Part shown: piece after piece, positions 1 to 5,174 of the stretch
Position numbering within the stretch: position 1 is the first letter of the stretch
Layout: each line of letters starts with the position of its first letter
From: Pseudonocardiales bacterium
GTDB lineage: Bacteria > Actinomycetota > Actinomycetes > Mycobacteriales > Jatrophihabitantaceae
Length of the DNA stretch: 5,174 nt
NCBI GenBank assembly: GCA_025465405.1
Contig: JAODNL010000040.1
Location: 1-5,174 of the forward strand
Direction of reading: 5' to 3'
Made by a program: the position numbers and the translations under genes
Notes under the pieces: model-generated
What the model was told of the DNA's origin: nothing
What the model saw: only the letters and a program-made list of their open reading frames with translations
Database searches by the model: none

Positions 1-46
1 CAGCCGCATTGGACATCCGACGACCTTGGGCACCACTGCGCGGTGA

Positions 47-1121
47 AGGGGCATACGATGCGGCGTTTCCGCTAATCGGCTTCGGAGCGCGCGTATTGGA
101 CGCGAGCACTTGTCTGCCGACGTTCGCGAGTGGGTCGCCAAGCTGCAGGTCGACGGGTGAACCCGCCGACGATCCGCTACGCGATGACCGTGCTGTCCGC
201 GATCTTCACCACCGCCCTCAATGACCAGATCACGTTCCTGCACCCCTGCATGGGCGTGAAGACCCCGACCGTCGCGACCAAGCGGCGACGGATCATCACC
301 CCCGACCAGTTCGGCGCCCTCTACGACGCCATCGGAACCCGCGAGCTGCAGCTGCTGGTCGAGACCGACGTCGAAACCGGGCTCCGCTGGGGCGAGCTCA
401 TCGAACTGCGCAAGAAAGACATCGACCTCGACACCGGCGTCATCACCGTCTCCCGCGTCGCCGGCGAACTGGCCGCCAAGTTCAACCCCGACGGGCAACG
501 CTTCTTCGTCAAGCAATACCCCAAAGACACCGAATGGCGCGCCGTCACCCTCAGCGAGCACATGTTCGACCAACTCGCCGAGCACACCCGCGGCCTGAAG
601 CCGAACGACCTGCTCTTCAAGGCCCCCGATCAATCCGAGCCTCGCCGCATCCACCGACCGGAATCACTGCCCGACCCCGACACTCTCGGCCTCACCGAAC
701 CCAACGACAAAGGTCGCCGATACCGGCACGGCACCACCAGCGGCTACGGCGCCGGAGCCTGCCGCTGCCAACACTGCAAAGACGCCTGCGCCGCCTACCG
801 AGCCGAACGCCGCGCCGCCGGCAAAGACAGCCCCGCCAACCCCGACAACTCGACACCGACGGTCACATCCCCCGCGCCTGGTTCCGCCGCATGATCTGGA
901 ACCCCGCCCTCGCCGCCGGGCTCACCTTCCAGGTTCGCTTCCACGACCTACGCCACGCCCACGCCTCCTGGCTACTCGCCGGCGGAGCAGACATCCAAGT
1001 AGTCAAAGAACGGATGGGGCACTCCTCCGTCACCACCACCCAGAAATACCTCCACACCCTCCCCAACGCCGACCACGCCGCCGTCACCGCCCTCAACACC
1101 ATCCGGAAACGCTCGACGTAA
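47..1121 (+). pseudogene. Tyrosine recombinase (phage/island-type integrase), frameshifted and 5'-incomplete
   Basis: Tyrosine recombinases of this kind integrate and excise phages and genomic islands by cutting att sites with a tyrosine nucleophile. The coding sequence is spread over three frames. A core-binding segment with LSADVREWVAKLQ lies at 113-148 and ends at a TGA at 158-160. The next frame, from about 157 to 894, continues with VNPPTIRYAMTVLSAIFTTA and the first catalytic Arg in ETGLRWGEL (codon 385-387), then the beta-hairpin region PKDTEWRAVTL. The third frame, from about 843 to 1121, carries HDLRH (942-956, HxxR), GHSS (1017-1028) and the Tyr nucleophile in QKYLHT (codon 1047-1049). 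All catalytic motifs are therefore present but not in one reading frame. One added G in the run 155-157 and one added C in 831-834 or 840-843 would restore a continuous protein. No credible N-terminus or start is visible, and homology before about 95 is unclear. A real pseudogene and sequencing error are both possible. Confidence 0.86.
721..834 (+). other. His/Cys-rich insert (HGTTSGY...CRCxxC) inside the integrase catalytic domain
   Basis: Between the beta-hairpin part and the HxxR box the integrase carries a basic module with His at 727, then Cys codons at 760, 766, 775 and 787 in the pattern H-x10-C-x-C-x2-C-x3-C, followed by an Arg/Ala-rich stretch (YRAERRAAGKD). The HGTxxGYxxxxCRCxxC pattern recurs, as far as I recall, in small proteins and integrases of actinobacteria and their phages. 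The spacing suggests metal binding, but this is inference. It sits in the same frame as the first catalytic Arg and just before the second frameshift. Confidence 0.6.
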
Positions 1122-1123
1122 AG

Positions 1124-1141
1124 GACTGCCGTGACTGCCGT
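1124..1141 (+). repeat. Two tandem copies of a 9-bp unit after the integrase stop
   Basis: The unit GACTGCCGT occurs twice back to back, two bases after the TAA that ends the integrase frame. It lies in the 69-bp gap (1122-1190) between the convergent integrase remnant and SDR gene. That gap otherwise shows only a weak 5-bp GC stem (1158-1162 with 1176-1180) and no T-run, so I see no convincing terminator. The role of the repeat is unknown and it may be chance. Confidence 0.5.
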
Positions 1142-1190
1142 CCAGGCACGCACGTTGCGCCGAGCCGACAGGAGCCGGCGTCGTCGTTCG

Positions 1191-2195
1191 CTACGTCTCC
1201 ACCGGACGCGTTTGCGCGGCCATCCTCCCAAGCCAACGCCCGACTCGAACCGAGGCTTCCTCGCGGTCCTGGAGGACTTCGCAAGCCATTGCGAGCACCG
1301 TGTCCTGGACGGAGTCGGGCACATGGAAGTCGCCGAGATCCATGATCTCGTTCAGGTTGGCTTCGACCTCTTCCGCCTCAAGGGTTGGTCGGCGGCCGGC
1401 CCAACCTCGCGTGAGTCCCACGAACATCCGGGCAACATGGCCTGCGCCGGCGTGCAGGAATTCGCCGTTGAGGCGGCAACGGGGTGACGAGAGGAATAGC
1501 GCGACCGCTGATACGAGTTCCGGGGCCAGCTGTTCCGAGCCGAAGACCGACTCCAAATCGGCGCCACCAAGTCGGGTAGCGGCCAACGGACTGACGACAT
1601 TCGCCTTGATGTCATAGGTAGGCCCGAGCGCCTCCGCCTCGTGCTTGAGGGCACGCGCCAGTCCTAACAACCCGGCTTTCGCCATGCAGTAGGGCGCCTT
1701 GCCCGGCAGGCCCAAAACTGCACTCGACGAGGTCAGCACGACTCGTCCATAGTGCTGATTCTTCATTGCCTTCCATGCCGGTCTTCCGACATGGACTGCA
1801 CCCATCAGATGGACGCCGAGCACCGCGTCGAACAGTTCATCAGAAAGCTCCTCGAACGCCCCACCGCCACCGACGCCGGCATTGTGAATGAGGATGTCTA
1901 CCCGCCCGAACGCCTCGACGGCGGCGGAGACGAGCGCAGAGCCGCCCGCAGACGTAGAGATGTCGTGCGACGAGGCAAGGGCACGACCACCCAGGGCGGC
2001 GATCTCGTCGGTTACCTGAGCGGCCACCTCGGCGTCAGCGTCGCCGCCTCGAGGACCGGGTGCGCCGACGTCGTTCACCACGACGGCTGCACCTTTGGCC
2101 GCGAGCATCAATGCGTGGGCTCGACCGAGCCCACGGCCACCCCCAGTGACGACCGCGACCTGATTTTGCAGATCGATATGTGCGTGCGCATCCAT
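1191..2195 (-). CDS. Short-chain dehydrogenase/reductase, MFE-2 (HSD17B4)-like
   Basis: NAD(P)-dependent oxidoreductase with a Rossmann fold, 334 residues and complete. The cofactor motif TGGGRGLG is at residues 17-24, followed by VVVNDVG at 38-44, whose Asp suggests NAD(H) preference. HNAG is at 104-107, and the catalytic Ser156, Tyr169 and Lys173 sit in TSSSAVLG and YCMAK. The segments VVVNDxG, VHLMG and AWKAMKNQHYGRVVLTSS closely resemble the dehydrogenase domain of peroxisomal multifunctional enzyme type 2, which oxidises 3-hydroxyacyl-CoAs, so a hydroxyacyl-CoA or hydroxysteroid-type substrate is likely but unproven. The roughly 80 residues after the core (from about 250) are longer than in a minimal 250-residue SDR and contain an acidic helix (LEAEEVEANLNEIM). 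The ATG at 2195 is supported by AGGAGA five bases upstream. The gene is divergent from the P450 and convergent with the integrase remnant. Confidence 0.93.
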   Translation of the reverse strand: MDAHAHIDLQNQVAVVTGGGRGLGRAHALMLAAKGAAVVVNDVGAPGPRGGDADAEVAAQVTDEIAALGGRALASSHDISTSAGGSALVSAAVEAFGRVDILIHNAGVGGGGAFEELSDELFDAVLGVHLMGAVHVGRPAWKAMKNQHYGRVVLTSSSAVLGLPGKAPYCMAKAGLLGLARALKHEAEALGPTYDIKANVVSPLAATRLGGADLESVFGSEQLAPELVSAVALFLSSPRCRLNGEFLHAGAGHVARMFVGLTRGWAGRRPTLEAEEVEANLNEIMDLGDFHVPDSVQDTVLAMACEVLQDREEASVRVGRWLGRMAAQTRPVET

Positions 2196-2200
2196 CGAGA

Positions 2201-2206
2201 TCTCCT
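2201..2206 (-). promoter_or_regulatory. Ribosome binding site of the SDR gene
   Basis: On the minus strand AGGAGA lies five bases (TCTCG) before the ATG whose first base is 2195. This is a strong Shine-Dalgarno match and fixes the SDR start. Confidence 0.8.
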
Positions 2207-2225
2207 GATCGGCTGTCCGACTCCA

Positions 2226-2242
2226 GGTCGAGGTACTTGACC
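2226..2242. promoter_or_regulatory. Candidate operator: 17-bp imperfect dyad
   Basis: GGTCGAGGTACTTGACC is an odd-centred inverted repeat in which six of eight base pairs match (GGTC/GACC outer arms, AG/CT inner). It lies midway between the divergent SDR and P450 starts, and its right arm contains the TTGACC proposed as the P450 -35 box. A repressor bound here would cover the P450 promoter and sit upstream of the SDR gene. No regulator gene is in the window, and I cannot match the dyad to a known motif such as KstR's. Confidence 0.35.
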
Positions 2243-2265
2243 ATTCGGAACTTTACTTCCAGTAT
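2237..2265 (+). promoter_or_regulatory. Putative housekeeping-sigma promoter of the P450 operon
   Basis: TTGACC (2237-2242) resembles the -35 consensus. After a 17-bp spacer, CAGTAT (2260-2265) is a moderate -10 match with A at position 2 and T at position 6. Transcription would start near 2272, about 23 nt before the ATG at 2295. The spacer also holds a short dyad, GGAA-N6-TTCC (2247-2260). I see no convincing promoter for the minus-strand SDR; TAAAGT (minus strand, 2250-2255) is a possible -10 without a good -35. Confidence 0.4.
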
Positions 2266-2281
2266 TGAAGCAGAGACCACT

Positions 2282-2286
2282 GGGAG
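2282..2286 (+). promoter_or_regulatory. Ribosome binding site of the P450 gene
   Basis: GGGAG lies eight bases before the ATG at 2295. This favours 2295 over the in-frame TTG at 2265, which lacks a comparable site and overlaps the proposed -10 box. Confidence 0.65.
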
Positions 2287-2294
2287 ATGCGACG

Positions 2295-3575
2295 ATGACC
2301 GAGACAACGGCTGGCGATCAGATCGCGCCCGAAGATCAGATCCGGGCGGACAAGTGCCTCGCGGCCGAGACGAGCATCGTCCGACTTTTCCGCGAGCGCG
2401 AGGCCCGAGCCTCGCTATACGATCGCCTCCGCGAGACCCGCCAGTCGTGTCCGGTGCATCGCTCGGAAACGCTGAACCAATGGGTGCTCACGAACTACGA
2501 CGACGTCAAGCGTGTACTCCGCGACCGCGAACTCGCCGTCGACTTCACCCAGCAGATGGACCGCAAGCGGCCGGACTGGCGTGATCATCCCGCGTTCGCC
2601 ATGACCGCCGACCTCATGCTCAGCATCGACGGGCCCAAACACGACCGATTGCGCAAGATCGGTCTTTCCGTCGTGAACTTCCGCCTCGTCAAGCGAGCGA
2701 GCGACCAAATCCGAGAAACCGCGCGAACGATCGCCCGACAGTTCGCCCAGCGAGGTGGCGGTGACTTCGTCACCGATGTCGCCTTCACATTCACGGCCGA
2801 GGTCATTAGCGACATCATGGGCCTGCCGCACGAGGACCGCGAGTGGTACCGCATCGCAGTTTCCGACCACGTCATGGCCTTCGACCCGAATGTATCCGCA
2901 GACGAACTGAAGACGGCGGACGATGCTGCTGTCCGAATCCGGCAGCACTGGCGCGCCATCGTCGCCGAACGCCTGTCGGATCCGCAGGACGACGTCGTCT
3001 CCGACCTCCTGAACACCGCGGCAGACGATGGCGACCGACTCGACAACGAGGAGATCGCCATCTTCTGCGAGTTTCTGTTCTCCGCGGGATTCGAGACGAC
3101 CGTCCACACGCTCGGCCTCGGCATGTTGGCGTTCCTCGAGAACCCCGACCAGCTGGAGTTGTTCCGCAATCACCGCGAGTTGTCGGGGTCGATGGTGGAG
3201 GAGGTCTTGCGTTACACCTCCACGATCGTGGGTCAGCCGCGCTTTACCTCGACAGACGTCACGATCGGCGAGACAGCCGTGCCTGCTGGTGAACTGCTGT
3301 TCGTGTCGCTTGCTGGCGCGAACCGTGACCCGGCCGCGTTTCCCAATCCGGATGCCTTCGACATCACGCGTGACGACCAACCGCACGTGACGTTCGGGCA
3401 CGGACGTCACCTATGTCTCGGGGCGCCGCTAGCGCGAGCCGAGCTGCAGATCATGTTCGAGGAGATTCGCGACGCGTGGTCGTCGGTGGAGCTCGGGCCC
3501 GGCGGTGCGAACTACGACACTCGCCTGGCTCCGCGCGCTCTGACGAATCTCGACCTCATCGTCCGTGGCTCCTGA
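2295..3575 (+). CDS. Cytochrome P450 monooxygenase
   Basis: Soluble bacterial class I P450 of 426 residues, a normal length, with no signal peptide or membrane anchor. It inserts one oxygen atom into an organic substrate using electrons normally delivered by a ferredoxin and its reductase. All signature motifs are intact: the C-helix HxxxR in DGPKHDRLRK, the I-helix oxygen-activation motif AGFETT (residues 264-269, acid E267 and T268), the K-helix ExxR (E303, R306) and the heme loop FGHGRHLCLG with the axial thiolate Cys374. The ATG at 2295 is preferred for its ribosome binding site. The end overlaps the hydratase start by 11 nt, so the two are probably cotranscribed. No ferredoxin gene is visible. 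The CYP family number and substrate cannot be assigned by eye. Its setting among acyl-CoA-type enzymes suggests hydroxylation of a lipid, steroid, terpenoid or similar hydrophobic compound. Confidence 0.97.
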   Translation: MTETTAGDQIAPEDQIRADKCLAAETSIVRLFREREARASLYDRLRETRQSCPVHRSETLNQWVLTNYDDVKRVLRDRELAVDFTQQMDRKRPDWRDHPAFAMTADLMLSIDGPKHDRLRKIGLSVVNFRLVKRASDQIRETARTIARQFAQRGGGDFVTDVAFTFTAEVISDIMGLPHEDREWYRIAVSDHVMAFDPNVSADELKTADDAAVRIRQHWRAIVAERLSDPQDDVVSDLLNTAADDGDRLDNEEIAIFCEFLFSAGFETTVHTLGLGMLAFLENPDQLELFRNHRELSGSMVEEVLRYTSTIVGQPRFTSTDVTIGETAVPAGELLFVSLAGANRDPAAFPNPDAFDITRDDQPHVTFGHGRHLCLGAPLARAELQIMFEEIRDAWSSVELGPGGANYDTRLAPRALTNLDLIVRGS

Positions 3576-4344
3576 GGCCATCCGCCCGCCGAGGTCGACC
3601 GACCCGAGGGACGCTGTACACACTCGACGCGTCGGATCGACGTTGCTGATCACGCTCAATCGCCCGAGCGTGCGAAACGCGATCGACGACGCGCTGGTGG
3701 CCGGGCTGATCGCCGCGACCGATCTGCTCCTTGCGGACGAGACCATCCGGGTCGCCGTACTTGAGGGGGCGGGCACTGGATTCTGCGCTGGTATGGATCT
3801 TCGGCACTATCGTGCGACGGGCCGAGTTCCGACTGGATTGCGCTCCTATCTGCGTGCTGAGGTGAGCAAGCCGGTGATCGCCGCCGTCGAAGGATTCGCG
3901 TACGGCGCCGGCCTGGAGATCGCCCTTTCCGCCGATGTCATGGTCGTCGGTGAGTCCGCTCGACTCTGTCTGCCCGAAGTAGGTGTCGGCCTCATCGCCG
4001 CTGGTGGTGGTCTCACCAGGCTGGCCGACCGGCTGCCGCTCGGCGACGCCATGGCAATGGTGTTGACCGGCGATCCGATCACCGGTGCCCAGGCCTATGC
4101 CCGGGGCCTCGCCGCACGTTGCACGCAGGATGGCGACGCGACGTCTGCCGCTCTCGCCATCGCGGAACGGGTAGGAGCGAACCACGCGGACGCCGTGCGC
4201 ACCTCCAAGCGAGTCCTTCTAGAGGCACGCGGACGTACCGAGGCCGAGCGCTGGGCAATTCAGGACACTCACTTGTCACGCTTCTTTGGGACGAGCGCAT
4301 CCCGTGAGCTGACCCGCGACGTCGTATCCGACATCTCCGGGTAG
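3565..4344 (+). CDS. Enoyl-CoA hydratase/isomerase family protein (crotonase fold)
   Basis: Crotonase-superfamily protein of 259 residues, a typical length. Classical members add water across the double bond of 2-enoyl-CoA in beta-oxidation. The oxyanion-hole segments are visible as FCAGMDL (73-79) and YGAGLE (113-118). Both glutamates used by true hydratases appear conserved: Glu118 in GAGLEIA and Glu138 in LPEVGVG, matching Glu144 and Glu164 of rat mitochondrial crotonase. Hydratase chemistry is therefore plausible, though isomerase or another crotonase reaction is not excluded. The homologous part begins near residue 18 (AVHTRRVGSTLLITLNRP). The start is a GTG inside the P450 end, with no clear Shine-Dalgarno before it, which suggests translational coupling. 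No better start occurs before the conserved region. The stop is 12 bp from that of the convergent SDR. Confidence 0.94.
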   Translation: MAPEAIRPPRSTDPRDAVHTRRVGSTLLITLNRPSVRNAIDDALVAGLIAATDLLLADETIRVAVLEGAGTGFCAGMDLRHYRATGRVPTGLRSYLRAEVSKPVIAAVEGFAYGAGLEIALSADVMVVGESARLCLPEVGVGLIAAGGGLTRLADRLPLGDAMAMVLTGDPITGAQAYARGLAARCTQDGDATSAALAIAERVGANHADAVRTSKRVLLEARGRTEAERWAIQDTHLSRFFGTSASRELTRDVVSDISG

Positions 4345-4356
4345 CAGCTCGCTCGA

Positions 4357-5174
4357 CTACGCCCGCGCAACCGCCGCGATGAACGGGTTCACTGAAGGCG
4401 CCGTCGCGGGGAATGCCGCCTCCATCGCGGCACCCAGCGCGGCTGGGTCCCACTGGCCGTTGCCCCGAACCTCTTCGAATGTTGACCAACCGGAGTAGAT
4501 CCCGACACATCCCCCGTACACGGAGAACATCTGACCGGTGAACGCGCAGTCGCTCGAGGCGAGATAGGCGACCAGCGGGGAGATGTTGCTCGGATCCCAA
4601 GCCGAACCGTTGACCCTGTCCTCCCATCCCGGGGTCTGGAGCGTCAACCTGGTCCGCGCAATCGGCGCGATGCCGTTCGCCCGCACGCCATATCGCTCCA
4701 ACTCCCGCGCATGAACCACCGTCATGGCGGCGATGCCCGCTTTCGCGGCCGCGTAGTTGGTTTGGCCGACGTTCCCGTGCAGTCCGGCCCCGGATGCGGT
4801 GTTCACGATGGCGCGCGGGCGACCAGTGCCTCGCTTCGACTCATCGCGCCACAGAGCGGCCGCGTGTCGACTCACGTTGAAGGTCCCCTTCAGATGGACG
4901 TCGATTACGGCGTCGAACTCCTCTTCGCTCATCGACACCAGCATGCGATCCCGCAGGATGCCCGCGTTGTTTACGACGATGTCCAAGTCACCGAACGTAT
5001 CGACGGCGCGCTCCACGATCTGCGCGGCTTGAGCAAAGTCCGTCACGCTCTCAGTGCTCGCGACTGCCTCACCTCCGGTGCTGTTGATCTCGTCGGCAAC
5101 CGCTTGCGCCGCCGAGACATCGGCGCCTGATCCGTTGGTCGAAGCGCCGAGATCGTTGACCACGACCTTGGCGC
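4357..5174 (-). CDS. Short-chain dehydrogenase/reductase, MFE-2-like (N-terminus beyond the window)
   Basis: The C-terminal 271 codons of an NAD(P)-dependent SDR. The frame is still open at the window edge and reads AKVVVNDLG, so the TGxxxGxG cofactor motif and the true start lie outside. Visible motifs are NDLG just after the second beta strand, VNNAGILRDRML, VHLKGTF, and a catalytic triad of Ser (codon 4792-4794), Tyr (4753-4755) and Lys (4741-4743) in the context TASGAGLHGN...NYAAAKAG, then GVRANGIAP. NNAGILRDR and VHLxG closely match the (3R)-hydroxyacyl-CoA dehydrogenase unit of MFE-2/HSD17B4, so oxidation of a 3-hydroxyacyl-CoA is the leading guess. A side-chain or hydroxysteroid substrate is an alternative. 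It is in the same broad subfamily as the SDR at 1191-2195 but clearly not a recent copy: that gene has HNAGVGGGGAF in place of NNAGILRDRML. It is convergent with the hydratase; 4345-4356 holds no recognisable terminator. Confidence 0.95.
   Translation of the reverse strand, partial: AKVVVNDLGASTNGSGADVSAAQAVADEINSTGGEAVASTESVTDFAQAAQIVERAVDTFGDLDIVVNNAGILRDRMLVSMSEEEFDAVIDVHLKGTFNVSRHAAALWRDESKRGTGRPRAIVNTASGAGLHGNVGQTNYAAAKAGIAAMTVVHARELERYGVRANGIAPIARTRLTLQTPGWEDRVNGSAWDPSNISPLVAYLASSDCAFTGQMFSVYGGCVGIYSGWSTFEEVRGNGQWDPAALGAAMEAAFPATAPSVNPFIAAVARA

Noticed and set aside
1..60. tRNA gene or att core next to the integrase
   Set aside because: No cloverleaf-like or TTCGA-type T-loop pattern in a credible arrangement was seen near either end of the integrase.
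9..224. A 71-residue protein at the left edge
   Set aside because: It has no recognisable product. The piece GFGARVLD could be integrase-like, but the evidence is too weak to claim a further shift or a gene.
534..1121. A separate 195-residue protein starting at 534
   Set aside because: The first 100 or so residues are Arg/Pro-rich out-of-frame reading of the integrase. Only the part from about 843 is real and belongs to the frameshifted integrase.
863..1324. Minus-strand open frame spanning the integrase end and the SDR end
   Set aside because: It crosses two convergent real coding regions, and its Arg/Trp-rich composition is typical of a shadow frame.
2265..2294. Upstream TTG start adding 10 residues to the P450
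   Set aside because: The ATG at 2295 has GGGAG at proper spacing, and the TTG overlaps the likely -10 box.
2415..3410. 331-residue open frame on the minus strand opposite the P450
   Set aside because: It is fully antisense to a P450 with every signature motif intact. Long antisense frames are common in high-GC genes, and its translation shows no recognisable domain.
3556..4185. Minus-strand open frame opposite the hydratase
   Set aside because: It is antisense to a clear crotonase-family gene and shows no motif of its own.
4345..4356. Terminator between the convergent hydratase and SDR genes
   Set aside because: Only 12 bp separate the stops, and no stem-loop or T-run is visible.
5161..5163. 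GTG as the true start of the right-hand SDR
   Set aside because: It falls within the second beta strand (AKVVVNDLG). The nucleotide-binding motif must precede it, so the gene continues beyond the window.

Overview
The window comes from a high-GC actinobacterium. The GC content, strongly G/C-ending codons and protein styles fit Mycobacterium, Rhodococcus, Gordonia or relatives, but the genus cannot be fixed from sequence alone. It holds the broken end of a mobile-element integrase followed by four metabolic genes that look like part of a lipid, steroid or related acyl-CoA catabolic cluster.

Left part (about 47-1121, + strand): a tyrosine recombinase (phage or genomic-island integrase type). 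Its conserved parts lie in three successive reading frames. The core-binding segment is in one frame up to 157, the first catalytic Arg and a Cys-rich insert are in a second, and HxxR, the GH motif and the Tyr nucleophile are in a third up to 1121. Each shift equals one missing base beside a short G or C run. It is therefore a decayed integrase or one carrying sequencing errors, and its N-terminus is not recognisable.

Middle (1191-2195, - strand): a complete 334-residue short-chain dehydrogenase (SDR) of the peroxisomal multifunctional enzyme type 2 (MFE-2/HSD17B4)-like kind. It is divergent from a complete cytochrome P450 (2295-3575, +). The gap of about 100 bp between them holds ribosome binding sites for both genes, a plausible P450 promoter and a 17-bp imperfect dyad over its -35 box. 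The P450 stop overlaps by 11 nt the GTG start of an enoyl-CoA hydratase/isomerase-family gene (3565-4344, +), so these two probably form one transcript.

Right part (4357 to the window end, - strand): a second MFE-2-like SDR, convergent with the hydratase at only 12 bp and running off the right edge without its N-terminus.

Inferred teamwork: the P450 hydroxylates a hydrophobic substrate, the hydratase acts on an enoyl-CoA, and one or both SDRs oxidise hydroxy(acyl-CoA or alcohol) intermediates. No CoA ligase, acyl-CoA dehydrogenase, thiolase, ferredoxin or regulator lies inside the window, so the substrate cannot be named. I found no RNA gene, CRISPR array or insertion sequence, and no clearly novel system. 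The points most worth a second look are the frameshifted integrase with its His/Cys-rich insert and the dyad in the divergent promoter.
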